This document shows positions 16,273 through 25,493 of a stretch of DNA of 55,357 nt, piece after piece (position 1 is the stretch's first letter; every line of letters begins with the position of its first letter). Location: positions 1 through 55,357 of the forward strand of contig NZ_JAAARM010000037.1 in assembly GCF_009908285.1 (NCBI RefSeq). Direction: 5' to 3'. A model generated the notes under the pieces. That model ran no database searches and was not told the origin of the DNA. It saw nothing but the letters and a program-made list of their open reading frames with translations. Source of the stretch: Pseudomonas sp. Fl4BN1. GTDB lineage: Bacteria > Pseudomonadota > Gammaproteobacteria > Pseudomonadales > Pseudomonadaceae. The translations under genes and the position numbers were made by a program.

Positions 16273-17547
16273 GTGAATAACCTGATAGATACCCTGACCC
16301 TGGAATCCACCCCGGCTGAACGGGTGCTGCCCGACCGTGTGCACACTTCGCTGTACACCGACGGCAAGATCTTCGACCAGGAGCTGGAAAAGATTTTCTA
16401 CAGCACGTGGATCTGGGTGGCCCACGCCAGCGAGATTCCCGAGACCGGTAGCTACAAGAGCACCTACATCGGCAAGCAGCCGGTGATCGTCGTGCGCGAC
16501 CGCAAGCAGGACGTGCACGTGCTGCTCAACCGCTGCCGCCACCGTGGGGCCACGGTGTGCGAGCACAAGAAGGGCAAGACCAACAGTTTCGTCTGCCCTT
16601 ACCACGGCTGGAGCTACGCCCTGGACGGCAGCCTGCGCGGGGTGCCGCACCCGGAGAGCTACGCCGATTGCCTGGACAAGGACGAGCTGCCGTTGGTGAG
16701 CCTGCGTGTCGAGCAGTACAACGGCATGATCTTCGCCACCTTCAAGGACGATATTCAGCCGCTCGCGGATTATCTCGGCCCGGCCAAGAAATGGATCGAC
16801 CTGTTCATGAAGCAGGGCGCCGGTTACCCGGTGAAAGTCGGTGGTGAGCACCGCTTCCGCTTTCCCGGCAACTGGAAAATCCAGCTGGAGAACACCACCG
16901 ACGCCTATCACTTCCCGCTGGTGCACAAATCGTTCCTGGCCTCGGTGGATGAGCAGACCCTGGAGCTGTTCGATTTCGTCAAGGGGCCGGGTTACGTCGA
17001 AGACCTGGGCAACGGTCACAGTGTGATGGTGATGATCCCTGACCTGATCGACCTGGATGCCAACCTCGACCTGCCGATTCCGCAGCGCTTCGAGGAGCTG
17101 GCCGCACAACTGCGCGCCGAGGGCCAGGACGAACAGGCGGTGCGGCGCATTGTGCGGGCGGTGGGCGGTTCGGGTTTCAACCTCAACTTGTTTCCCAACA
17201 TTGCCTGCTCGATGGCGTTCTTCCGGGTCCTGCAACCGATCGCGGTGGACCAGACCGAAATCCATCACGCGGTGATCACCATGGATGGCGGCCCGGCCGT
17301 GGCCAACCGTTATCGCCTGCGCCTGCATGAACACTTCCAGGGCCCGATGGGTTTCGGCACGCCGGACGACTCCGAAGCCTGGGAGCGGGTGCAGCGCGGT
17401 GCCAGTGCCGGCACCGACCTGTGGATCATGCTCAACCGCGGTTTGCCGGGTGAACAGCCCAGCGCGGACGGCCTGATCAGCGACGTCAGTGCCGAGACCG
17501 GAATGCGCGCTGCTTACCAGCAGTGGAAAAAGATGATGTCGGCCTGA
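16273..17547 (+). CDS. iacC: IacC, Rieske oxygenase large subunit
   Basis: A 424-residue alpha subunit of an aromatic-ring hydroxylating dioxygenase. The Rieske [2Fe-2S] ligands are in NRCRHRGATVCEH and FVCPYHGWSY (CxH and CxxH). The mononuclear iron site is in NTTDAYHFPLVHKSF, with both histidines present. It should form the catalytic component that leads to catechol in IAA breakdown. The start is GTG at 16273 with GAGGAG five bases upstream; a GTG at 16267 overlaps the ribosome site and is unlikely. The beta subunit gene follows after 16 bp. Confidence 0.92.
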   Translation: MNNLIDTLTLESTPAERVLPDRVHTSLYTDGKIFDQELEKIFYSTWIWVAHASEIPETGSYKSTYIGKQPVIVVRDRKQDVHVLLNRCRHRGATVCEHKKGKTNSFVCPYHGWSYALDGSLRGVPHPESYADCLDKDELPLVSLRVEQYNGMIFATFKDDIQPLADYLGPAKKWIDLFMKQGAGYPVKVGGEHRFRFPGNWKIQLENTTDAYHFPLVHKSFLASVDEQTLELFDFVKGPGYVEDLGNGHSVMVMIPDLIDLDANLDLPIPQRFEELAAQLRAEGQDEQAVRRIVRAVGGSGFNLNLFPNIACSMAFFRVLQPIAVDQTEIHHAVITMDGGPAVANRYRLRLHEHFQGPMGFGTPDDSEAWERVQRGASAGTDLWIMLNRGLPGEQPSADGLISDVSAETGMRAAYQQWKKMMSA

Positions 17548-17563
17548 GTCGACGGAGAACACC

Positions 17564-18043
17564 ATGATCAATCTGCAATTGCTCAACCAAGTCACGGCCT
17601 TCATCTGGCAGGAAGCGGACATGCTGGACCATGGCGATTTCGTCGAATGGCTCGATCTGTGGACCGCGACCGCGACCTACATCATTCCCATCGACCCGCT
17701 GCAAACCGACTTCGAAAATACCCTGAACTACGCCTACGACAATCACCACATGCGGCAGTTGCGGGTGACCCGCCTGACCAGTGGCGAGTCGATCTCGACG
17801 ACGCCGCGGGCCCGCACCGTACGCAGCCAGTCGCGTTTTCGCCTGCTGGCCGAGGTCGATGGCGTGATCACTGTGCGCTGCGCGCAGAACCTGCGCGAGT
17901 TCCGCAAGGACGTGCTCAAGCAGTACACCGCTGACGTCACCTTCGACCTGGTGCGCAGCGGCGACAGCTTCAAGATCCAGCGCAAGCTGATCCAATTGAT
18001 CAACTCCACCGATACCCTCGCCGGTATCGGTTACATCCTTTGA
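17564..18043 (+). CDS. iacD: IacD, Rieske oxygenase small subunit
   Basis: A 159-residue beta subunit of the ring-hydroxylating dioxygenase, with a SnoaL-like fold. Features are EADMLDHGDFVEWLDLWTA near the start and FDLVRSGDSFKIQRKLIQLI near the end, the latter matching the conserved tail of beta subunits. It has no catalytic residues and stabilises the alpha-beta oligomer with IacC. GGAG lies eight bases before the ATG. It lies 16 bp after iacC and 10 bp before iacE, consistent with one transcript. Confidence 0.9.
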   Translation: MINLQLLNQVTAFIWQEADMLDHGDFVEWLDLWTATATYIIPIDPLQTDFENTLNYAYDNHHMRQLRVTRLTSGESISTTPRARTVRSQSRFRLLAEVDGVITVRCAQNLREFRKDVLKQYTADVTFDLVRSGDSFKIQRKLIQLINSTDTLAGIGYIL

Positions 18044-18053
18044 GGAGCCGACC

Positions 18054-18794
18054 ATGACACCAGTAGCTTTGGTCACGGGCGCGGCCAGCGGGCTGGGCAA
18101 AAGCATCGCCACGCAGTTGCTGGCGGCAGGTTATCGGGTGGTAATCAGCGACCTTTCCCTGGTGGCTGCGCAGGCCTGTGCCGGCGAACTCGACCCCGGC
18201 GGCGAACGGGTCCTGGCCCTGCAACTGGATGTCGCCAGCAAGGCTGATTTCCAGGCCGCGCTCGGCGCGGTGCTGGACGCCTGGGGTGGGCTGCACGTGC
18301 TGGTCAACAACGCGGCGATGACCCTGACCACACCACTGATGCAGATCAGCCCGGAAGAGTTCGACCGGGTGGTGAGTGTCAACCAGCGCGGCACCTTCGT
18401 CGGTTGCCAGGTGCTGGGCGCCTACCTGGCCGCTCAAGGTTACGGGCGGATCATCAACATGGCCTCCCTGGCTGGGCAGAACGGCGGTACTGCGACCGGA
18501 GCCCACTACGCGGCGTCCAAGGGCGCGATCATCACCCTGACGAAAATCTTCGCCAAGGAGTTGGCGGCCTCGGGGGTCACGGTCAATGCCATTGCCCCGG
18601 GGCCGATCGAGTCGCCGGCGGTGCGCGCCGCCGTGCCGCCCGAGCGTCTGGAAAAGCTGATTGAGGCGATCCCGGTGAAGCGTCTCGGCAATGCCGATTT
18701 CATCGCGCGCCTGGTGGTGCAGCTGGCCAGTGAAGAGGCTTATTTCACCACCGGCGCGACCTGGGATGTGAATGGCGGAATCTTCATGCGCTGA
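18054..18794 (+). CDS. iacE: IacE, short-chain dehydrogenase/reductase
   Basis: A 246-residue SDR. The nucleotide motif TGAASGLG lies at about residues 8-15, NNAAM near 85, the catalytic serine in MASLAGQNGG and the YxxxK pair in YAASKGA near 155. The C-terminal ATWDVNGGIFMR is typical. In IAA catabolism IacE acts early, on the oxindole-type product of IacA; whether it works as a dehydrogenase or reductase in vivo is not certain to me. AGGAG precedes the start. Confidence 0.88.
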   Translation: MTPVALVTGAASGLGKSIATQLLAAGYRVVISDLSLVAAQACAGELDPGGERVLALQLDVASKADFQAALGAVLDAWGGLHVLVNNAAMTLTTPLMQISPEEFDRVVSVNQRGTFVGCQVLGAYLAAQGYGRIINMASLAGQNGGTATGAHYAASKGAIITLTKIFAKELAASGVTVNAIAPGPIESPAVRAAVPPERLEKLIEAIPVKRLGNADFIARLVVQLASEEAYFTTGATWDVNGGIFMR

Positions 18795-18881
18795 CTGGCG
18801 GGCGGCGCTCCTGAAGGCCGCTCACTACCCTGCAGGGGCCGCTGTGGCGGCCCCATTACCACGCAACCTGGATGATCCTGG

Positions 18882-19838
18882 ATGAGCGATCAAGTATTGA
18901 AAGTCGTCGTGCGCAAGCGCGAAGAGCAGGGCGACGGTGTCGTCGTGCTGGATCTGGTCAGTCCGCAAGGGCGACCCTTGCCGTCGTTCGAGGCGGGCGC
19001 GCACATCGACGTCCATCTCAAGCCGGGGCTGGTGCGCCAGTATTCACTGTGCGGTGACCCGGCCAACGTCGACGCCTATCGCCTGGGGGTGCTCAAGGAC
19101 CCAGACTCGCGCGGCGGTTCGCTGGCGGTGCACGCGCTGCTCGAAGGACGGGAAATCGAGATCAGCACGCCGCGCAATCATTTCCCCCTGGCCCCCAATG
19201 CGCGGCGCTCGATCCTGATCGGCGGTGGCATCGGCATCACCCCGATGGTGGCCATGGCCTATGCCCTGAATGCCCGCGACAGCGATTTCGAATTGCACTA
19301 TTGCGCCCGCTCACGCAGCCGCAGCGCCTTTCTCGATGAGCTTGGCAGTGCCGGGTTCGCCGCATGCCTGCACACCCACTTCGACGACGAAGAGGAGGCG
19401 CAGAAGCTTGATCTGGCCAGCCTCCTGGGCAACCCGCAGGCGGACGTGCATGTGTATGTCTGTGGCCCGGCCGGGTTCATGGATTGGGTCATCGGCCAGG
19501 CCCTTGCCCAGGGCTACGCCGACGATCATGTGCACCGCGAGTACTTTCAGGTGGCGGTCGACGCCTCGGGGGCGAGCTTTGAAGTGCATGCGGCGCGCAG
19601 CGGCAAGACCGTGCAGGTCGCACAGGGGCAAAGCATCGTCGAGGCCTTGAGGACGGTGGGAATCAACATCGAAGTGTCATGCGCGCAAGGGGTGTGCGGG
19701 ACTTGCCTGTGCGACGTCCTGGAGGGCGAGCCGGATCACCGCGACGTGTACCTCACCGACGACGAAAAGAGTGCCAACGACCAGATCCTCGTGTGCTGCT
19801 CGCGCGCCAGGTCGAACAAGCTGGTGCTGGATATCTGA
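18882..19838 (+). CDS. iacF: IacF, FNR-type ferredoxin reductase
   Basis: A 318-residue electron-transfer protein feeding the Rieske oxygenase IacCD from NAD(P)H. The FAD/FMN domain has RQYSLCGDP near residue 50, the NAD domain GGGIGITPMVAMA near 110 and CGPAGFMDWV near 200. A plant-type [2Fe-2S] domain closes the protein, with Cys ligands in SCAQGVCGTCLCDV and a later CC in ILVCCSRA. This order is that of phthalate dioxygenase reductase-like class IA reductases. The ribosome site is weak. An 87-bp gap separates it from iacE. Confidence 0.9.
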   Translation: MSDQVLKVVVRKREEQGDGVVVLDLVSPQGRPLPSFEAGAHIDVHLKPGLVRQYSLCGDPANVDAYRLGVLKDPDSRGGSLAVHALLEGREIEISTPRNHFPLAPNARRSILIGGGIGITPMVAMAYALNARDSDFELHYCARSRSRSAFLDELGSAGFAACLHTHFDDEEEAQKLDLASLLGNPQADVHVYVCGPAGFMDWVIGQALAQGYADDHVHREYFQVAVDASGASFEVHAARSGKTVQVAQGQSIVEALRTVGINIEVSCAQGVCGTCLCDVLEGEPDHRDVYLTDDEKSANDQILVCCSRARSNKLVLDI

Positions 19839-19857
19839 TAGCCCGGAGGCTAATACC

Positions 19858-20355
19858 ATGGTCGATACAACAGGATTTCGTAACTCAATGTCGATGCTGG
19901 GCGGGGCGGTTTCGATCATCGCCACCGACGGTCCGGCCGGTCGCTTCGGCTTCACTGCCTCAGCGGTCTGTAGCGTCACCGATCAGCCGCCAACGCTGCT
20001 GGTGTGCATGAATCGTTCGTCGTTTTCCAACGTGCACTTCAAGAGCAACGGTGTCCTCAGCGTCAACGTACTGACCCCCGAGCTACGCGAGGTGTCGGGG
20101 GCATTCGCCAACCGTGAACTGAACGCTGAACAGCGCTTTTCCAGTGCCTGCTGGAGCACCCTGGAAAGTGGCGCACCGCTGCTCGACGAGGCGTTGGTGA
20201 GCTTCGACTGTCGCATTGCTCAGGCCCATGAAGTGGGGTCGCACACGATTTTCTATTGCGAGGTCCTGGGCATTCGCAATGGTGAGGGCCAGCAGGGCCT
20301 GGTCTATTTCAATCGTGCGTATCATCCAATAGGGGGAACTTTCAATATCTCGTGA
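19858..20355 (+). CDS. iacG: IacG, flavin reductase
   Basis: A 165-residue NAD(P)H:flavin oxidoreductase of the HpaC/split-barrel type. It contains the flavin-binding stretch GRFGFTASAVCSVTDQPPTLLVC near residues 24-46 and the C-terminal GSHTIFYCEVLGI. It should supply reduced flavin to IacA. The ATG at 19858 has CGGAGG upstream. It is the last gene of the iacHABICDEFG order. A 228-bp AT-richer gap follows, so the porin may have its own promoter. Confidence 0.9.
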   Translation: MVDTTGFRNSMSMLGGAVSIIATDGPAGRFGFTASAVCSVTDQPPTLLVCMNRSSFSNVHFKSNGVLSVNVLTPELREVSGAFANRELNAEQRFSSACWSTLESGAPLLDEALVSFDCRIAQAHEVGSHTIFYCEVLGIRNGEGQQGLVYFNRAYHPIGGTFNIS

Positions 20356-20583
20356 AGTTGTTGTTGGGGTGTAAGTGTCAACTTAAGTTTTCCGTAAGTG
20401 CTGGGAAAATAGAATAACTATAACGCTGTCTTCACTGTCTTGGTGAACGATCGCGTCACGACTTTTTTTGCAGTAAGTGGTTATAAAAATAACACTGCAG
20501 GCTAACTCGAAAGTTTCATTTTCTTGTTTTATCTGCTCCCACTCAATGTGCCTTTGTGCATGTAAAAAAAGAAGGAAAGCTTC

Positions 20584-21861
20584 ATGTTCCAGAAGAGCTG
20601 GGCAAGCCGTGTCGTCTCCACTACGGCCGTGATGTATCTCTTCGCGCCGCAGGTCGTACACGCCGATTTTCTCGATGATCGTCAGGTCAGTCTGGGGGCG
20701 CGCAACTTTTACATCGACCGTGATTTCAAGCAGTCCGATGCGCCTAAATCGCGTATTGGCAGTTGGACCCAAGGCTTTGATTTTCGCGCCATCTCGGGTT
20801 ACACCGAAGGCACCTTGCAGTTCGGCCTGGACCTTTCGGCGCAGTACGCCTACCGCTTGGACGGCGGTGGCGGGCGTGGGCCCGACAGCATCATTCCCTA
20901 CGACAGCCGCAGGGGCGAGCAGGTGCGCGATTACGGTCGCGCGGCGTTGACCGGGAAGGTGCGCTACAGCAAGACCGAACTGAAAATCGGCGAACTGCGG
21001 CCGACCTTGCCAGTGGCCTATCTCGACGACACCCGGCAGTTGATCACCACCTATCACGGGGTGCAGGTCGAATCCAAGGAAGTGGACAACTTGACCCTCA
21101 CCGGCGGGCGCTTTACAGAAATCAGCTCACGAGAGTCCTCCAATCGGGAAAGAATGTACTTGTTCAATGGGCCCGACGTTCAACGGCGCAGTGACGGTTT
21201 GAACTTCGGCGGGGCGACCTATGCCTTCAGTCCGAACTTCTCGACTACTTATTTCTATGGGCAACTGGAAGACATCTATCAACAACACTATTTAGGGCTG
21301 ACTTACAGTCACGACCTGGGCGCCGGTTACGGGGTGAAAACCGACTTGCGCTATTTCAATAACAAGGAAGATGGCAAGGCCTTGTACGGCAATATCGACA
21401 ACCGCTCCTATGGCGTGATGACGACCCTGAAAAAGGCTGGCCACAGCTTTGGCGTCGGCTACCAGCGCATGCTCGGCGAGTCGACGTTCCCGACCCTCAA
21501 CGGCTATGCGCCGCAGCCGTACTTGGTGAACTGGTCGACCATCGCCTTCGTCAAGCCCAACGAGAGTTCCTGGCAACTGCGCTACGACTACAACTTCGCC
21601 GCCATGGGCCTGCCCGGCTTGAAACTGATGACCCGCTATATGCGCGGCACCGGCATTGACCGGGGCAACAACGCGCTGGATCAGAACGTCGAAAGTGAAC
21701 GCAACATCGTCCTGGGGTACGTGGTGCAAAGCGGCACGTTCAAGGACCTGGGCCTGGAGTGGCGCCGGATCGACGTGAAGACCCGTTATGGCAGTGGTCG
21801 TGCATCCGGTCCGGACTATCAGGAGAACCGCTTGATCACCACCTACACCTGGAAATTCTGA
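20584..21861 (+). CDS. OprD-family outer-membrane porin
   Basis: A 425-residue porin of the Pseudomonas OprD/OpdK family, which takes up basic amino acids or aromatic and other carboxylates. A signal peptide ends near VVHA (about residue 27), and mature FLDDRQVSLGARNFYIDRDF is typical of the family N-terminus. GELRPTLPVAYLDDTRQL and the C-terminal phenylalanine (TYTWKF) fit an outer-membrane barrel. AAGGAAAG precedes the ATG. Lying right after iacG on the same strand, it is the likely outer-membrane entry for IAA or a related carboxylate (inference). Confidence 0.9.
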   Translation: MFQKSWASRVVSTTAVMYLFAPQVVHADFLDDRQVSLGARNFYIDRDFKQSDAPKSRIGSWTQGFDFRAISGYTEGTLQFGLDLSAQYAYRLDGGGGRGPDSIIPYDSRRGEQVRDYGRAALTGKVRYSKTELKIGELRPTLPVAYLDDTRQLITTYHGVQVESKEVDNLTLTGGRFTEISSRESSNRERMYLFNGPDVQRRSDGLNFGGATYAFSPNFSTTYFYGQLEDIYQQHYLGLTYSHDLGAGYGVKTDLRYFNNKEDGKALYGNIDNRSYGVMTTLKKAGHSFGVGYQRMLGESTFPTLNGYAPQPYLVNWSTIAFVKPNESSWQLRYDYNFAAMGLPGLKLMTRYMRGTGIDRGNNALDQNVESERNIVLGYVVQSGTFKDLGLEWRRIDVKTRYGSGRASGPDYQENRLITTYTWKF

Positions 21862-22133
21862 GGCGCTCACCTGAACCTTGCCGCTGCTGTATCGGGCGGC
21901 ACTTTTGCTCTGCCGTGGTTTTCTCCCGCATGGATTGCTCCGGCAGTTTTTTCCTGTTGAACCCGAGGATTGCCCATGCGCGGTTTTTAGAGCGCAACTG
22001 ACTCCGGTCGAATCCACAGGGCTACAGCCACCTCGGCCACCTGCACCGGGATGCCTTGTTCCGTTGGTGCGGGGCGCTCTTTTAACGCTCATTGGTGCGT
22101 CGCCTGACCCACTCATTACCCGTCGAGGTTGTC

Positions 22134-22757
22134 ATGAAGTTGTATGAGCTGATCACCTTTACCTTACGCGTAGGCACCGTGGCCCAGGCCATGGACTGCT
22201 TGGAAGGCCGCCTGGCCGACAGCGTCGAAGGGGTGTCCCTGTTGGGATGCTGGGCCTCGGACATTGGCCCCTTGAACCAGATTGCGCTGCTGCGCGGGTT
22301 TGTCGATGAAGCCACTCGTCAGGCCGAGCGCGAACGTTACCTGGGGAGTGTCGACGCCTTTGGCATCGGTACCTGGTTGACTGATATGCGGGTGGAAAAC
22401 TACAGCCGGTTCGGCTTTCTCAAACCGTTGCCGCCGGGCGCCCATGGACCCTTCTACGAGTTCCGGGTTTATGACCTGGTGCCCGCGGGGCTGGCGCCAA
22501 CGCTCAAGGGCTGGGAGCAAGCCATCGGGCCGCGTACCGCTGCGGAGTATTCGGCGGTGTACGCGGCTTTTTACGCCACCGATGGTCGCACCCCGCGTTA
22601 CCTGCACATCTGGCCTTACAGCAGCCTTGAGCAGCGCTTGGAGGTGCGCAGTCGCGCAGTTCGGGATGGCGTCTGGCCTGCGCAAAACACCGCCCCGCAA
22701 TTGCGCGACATGCACTCGACTCTGTACCTGCCGGCTCGTTTCTCGCCGTTGCAGTGA
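22134..22757 (+). CDS. NIPSNAP-like (dimeric alpha-beta barrel) protein
   Basis: A 207-residue protein with two ferredoxin-like halves. Each half begins with a short YEL/YEFRVY strand: MKLYELITFTLRVG at the start and FYEFRVYDLVPAG near residue 105. This resembles NIPSNAP/EthD-type proteins, which bind or modify unstable aromatic compounds. The start at 22134 has GAGG just upstream. It is the last plus-strand gene after the IAA cluster and porin, after a 272-bp gap in which I see nothing else. A role in IAA catabolism is possible but unproven. Confidence 0.65.
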   Translation: MKLYELITFTLRVGTVAQAMDCLEGRLADSVEGVSLLGCWASDIGPLNQIALLRGFVDEATRQAERERYLGSVDAFGIGTWLTDMRVENYSRFGFLKPLPPGAHGPFYEFRVYDLVPAGLAPTLKGWEQAIGPRTAAEYSAVYAAFYATDGRTPRYLHIWPYSSLEQRLEVRSRAVRDGVWPAQNTAPQLRDMHSTLYLPARFSPLQ

Positions 22758-22805
22758 GCGCCCCCGTGCAAGGGCGCGCATCCAGCAGGTGACGGCCCCT
22801 GGTGG

Positions 22806-23543
22806 TTAGAAGGTCTTCGTTACGCTGGCGACCAGGGTGGCGCCGCACAAGTCGCTGAAACCGTAGTTGCTGGTGCACTGGGTTTTCGACAGGTCGGTAT
22901 CGATGTAGCTCAGGCCCAGCACTACGCCGAGCACTTCGCGGGTCAGCTTGGCCTGCCACTCGCGGTAGCTGTCCACGCCTTTTTCCGAAGCCCCGACCAG
23001 CCGTGGATCCTTGAAGTCCATTTCGCCATAACGCAGGCTCAGACCCAGTTCCAGGGGCAGTCGGGTTTCGTAGCCTATGTAGCGGTACAGCGTGCTCTGC
23101 TTGCTGTCGATGCCCGGTGCATCATCGGAGTAATAGGCCGCCAGCTTGACCCCGTAGACGCTGAGAATGCCGTAGACCTCGCCCTGGTTGAACTGCGACT
23201 CGCGCGGGTAGGTGAACTTCAGGTAGCCCAGGTCGAGGCTCACCGCTTCGCTGGCCTGCCACAGCCAGCCGCCGTAGTAGTCGACTTCCTGGCGGGTTTT
23301 CAGGCCGCCGCCGAAGTCGACGTTGGAGCTCCAGGCGCCCAGGTACAGGCCATTGTTGTGCAGCAAGGTCACGGCGCCTTGCACCGCCGGGTCGTTCTTG
23401 CTCTGCGAGATGCCGCGGGTGCGGTAGTCGCTGGCCAGGGTCAGTTCCAGCTCTACGGCCAGGTCATCGGTCAGGGGGATGGCCTGGCTGGTCATGGGCA
23501 GCAGGCACAAGGAACCGAGGGCGAACAGGGTGAGGGTCTTCAT
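22806..23543 (-). CDS. TorF-family putative porin (TIGR02001 type)
   Basis: A 245-residue outer-membrane beta-barrel. The signal peptide MKTLTLFALGSLCLLPMTSQA is followed by VELELTLASDYRTRGISQSK, the hallmark N-terminus of this family, and GAWSSNVDFGGG. The C-terminus ends in phenylalanine (SVTKTF) as barrels do. Residues CTSNYGFSDLCG near the end may form a disulfide. The start at 23543 is preceded by GGGAAG. It lies downstream of the exported amidohydrolase on the same strand (about 100 bp), so it could let that enzyme's substrate in. Confidence 0.85.
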   Translation of the reverse strand: MKTLTLFALGSLCLLPMTSQAIPLTDDLAVELELTLASDYRTRGISQSKNDPAVQGAVTLLHNNGLYLGAWSSNVDFGGGLKTRQEVDYYGGWLWQASEAVSLDLGYLKFTYPRESQFNQGEVYGILSVYGVKLAAYYSDDAPGIDSKQSTLYRYIGYETRLPLELGLSLRYGEMDFKDPRLVGASEKGVDSYREWQAKLTREVLGVVLGLSYIDTDLSKTQCTSNYGFSDLCGATLVASVTKTF

Positions 23544-23647
23544 AGGCTTCCCGTTATTGTGATTGTTATGGGCAGATGTCACGCAAGGCTGCGCCGGGCC
23601 CCGACGTCGGCAAGACGCGGGGGCGGGCAGCGGTTCAGCAGTTGTGA

Positions 23648-25390
23648 TTAGAGAGGGCGGGTATAGATTTCGCGGCCGGCGAACCAGGTTTGCAGGACTT
23701 GGGTTTCATGCAGGGCTTTTTCATCGACGGCGAATACGTCGCGGTCGACGACGATGAAGTCGGCCTGTTTGCCGGCGCTCAGTGAGCCGATCTGCTGCTC
23801 CAGGCCAATGGTGCGCGCGGCATTCAGGGTGTAGGCGTAGAACATGGTTTCGCGGTCCAGGCTTTCATCGGCGTTGAGTACCCCCAATGGCCCCTTGCGG
23901 GTGATGGCCTGGGCCATGGCATTCCATGGGTTGGGCGAGGACACCGGCCAGTCGCTGGCGCCGGAGAGGGTCGCGCCGTGCTTGAGCAACGAGTGCGCCG
24001 GGTATTGGTAGCGGAACGCCATGGCACTGACGTAGGGCTTGATCATGTCCGTGGTGTAGTCGTCGGCGGAGGCCCACAGCAGTTGCATCGAGGCAATCAC
24101 GTTGAGCGGCTTGAAGCGCGCGAACTCCTTGGGGTTGACCATCTGCAGGTGGGTGATGGAGTGGGTGATGCCGCTCTGGCGATCCTTGCGTGCCTGCTCG
24201 ATGCCGTTCAGCGATTCGCGCACCGCGCGGTCGCCGATGGCGTGGATGTGCACCAGCCAGCCGCGCTGGTCGATGGCGCTGACCAGTTCGCCAAAGTGTG
24301 CCGGGTCGATCAGCAGCTCGCCGGGTTTGCGGGAGTTCTTGTAGGGCTCGAGCATTGCCGCGCTCTGTGCCGGGTATTCGATCACGCCGTCGGCGAAGAT
24401 CTTGATGCCGGGCAGGGTCAGGTTGGGGATGCCCTGGAATTGCTGGCGCACCTTGTCCAGGGTGTCGAGGTCGGCCGGCAGGCTTTTCGGGTTGGCCACC
24501 AGCAGTGCGGCAACGTGGGCGGTCATCTCGCCGCTTTGTGCCAAGGCCTTGTAGGCGGGCAGCATGCCGACGGTTTTCTCGGTGGGCTTGAGGGCGAACA
24601 GCGCCTCGCCAGGGGCGGCATTGGCGGCCGGGTCCATCCACGCGGTAATGCCCAGGCTGTTGTTGTAGTGCAGGGCCGATTGCGCGGCGCGCAGCATCGC
24701 GGCGGCATCCGCTACCGGCATTTTCGCCGACACCCGATCCCAGCCGGCGTCCACCAGGAAGCCGTTGGGGCGGCCGTCGGCCAGTTTGCCGATGGTGCCG
24801 CGCTCGGCTTCCGGCAGGCGCTTGAGCAACTCGGCGTCGATGCCGGCGCGTTGCAGCATGAAGTCATTGGCCCAGGCGGTGTGGTGATCGCTGCCGGTGA
24901 ACACCACCGGCACCTTGGCCCATTCACCCTGGTTGAAGTGCTGGCCCAGGGCTTCGGCCTGGGACCAGTAGGCCGAACTCATACCGGCGATGGTCAGCAC
25001 ATCGCCATGCTTGGCCGTGCCGTCGTCACGCCAGGTACGCAGGCGCTGTTCCAGTTCATCGAGGTTGAGCACCGCGTCCTGCAGGTTGGCGCTGGTCATT
25101 TCCAGGCCGCCGAAGATCGCGTGGGAGTGGGTGTCGATCAGCCCGGGCATCAAAGTCTTGCCCCCCAGGTCGATGACCCGGGTGCCTGGCTCGATCAGCG
25201 CCTTGATCTGTGCGTCGCTGCCCACTTGCAAGACCTTGCCGTTCTCCACCGCCAGTGCCTGGACCTTGGGCTGGGCCCGGTCGGCGGTGAAAATCTGGCC
25301 ATTGAGCAGCACCAGGTCGGTGGCGGCCATGGCTTCCAGCGAGGCAAAACTCACGGCAGCGACCAACAGATTCGGGATGAATCTTTTCAT
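23648..25390 (-). CDS. Exported amidohydrolase (YtcJ-like)
   Basis: A 580-residue amidohydrolase-family metal hydrolase with an N-terminal signal peptide (MKRFIPNLLVAAVSFASLEA, cut near AMA). The family elements are present: DLVLLNGQIFTADR at the mature start, GKTLMPGLIDTHSHA (metal HxH) near residue 83, VHIHAIGD near 380 and SGASDWPVSSPNPW near 480. This is the YtcJ/amidohydrolase-3 subgroup, whose natural substrates are mostly unknown. The start at 25390 has AAGGAAA upstream. It is divergent from a LysR regulator by 103 bp, the usual arrangement for LysR control. Confidence 0.87.
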   Translation of the reverse strand: MKRFIPNLLVAAVSFASLEAMAATDLVLLNGQIFTADRAQPKVQALAVENGKVLQVGSDAQIKALIEPGTRVIDLGGKTLMPGLIDTHSHAIFGGLEMTSANLQDAVLNLDELEQRLRTWRDDGTAKHGDVLTIAGMSSAYWSQAEALGQHFNQGEWAKVPVVFTGSDHHTAWANDFMLQRAGIDAELLKRLPEAERGTIGKLADGRPNGFLVDAGWDRVSAKMPVADAAAMLRAAQSALHYNNSLGITAWMDPAANAAPGEALFALKPTEKTVGMLPAYKALAQSGEMTAHVAALLVANPKSLPADLDTLDKVRQQFQGIPNLTLPGIKIFADGVIEYPAQSAAMLEPYKNSRKPGELLIDPAHFGELVSAIDQRGWLVHIHAIGDRAVRESLNGIEQARKDRQSGITHSITHLQMVNPKEFARFKPLNVIASMQLLWASADDYTTDMIKPYVSAMAFRYQYPAHSLLKHGATLSGASDWPVSSPNPWNAMAQAITRKGPLGVLNADESLDRETMFYAYTLNAARTIGLEQQIGSLSAGKQADFIVVDRDVFAVDEKALHETQVLQTWFAGREIYTRPL

Positions 25391-25493
25391 TGAATATTTC
25401 CTTGTTATTGCGTCTGATCGCCAGATTAGGGGCGGATCCCGGCCAGCAGAACGCCTCATCCACGAAAAACATTTTTGCCTGAATGGAAAAACC

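Noticed and set aside
23978..25393. 471-residue plus-strand open frame over the amidohydrolase
   Set aside because: Shadow of the minus-strand gene, which has a signal peptide and metal motifs.
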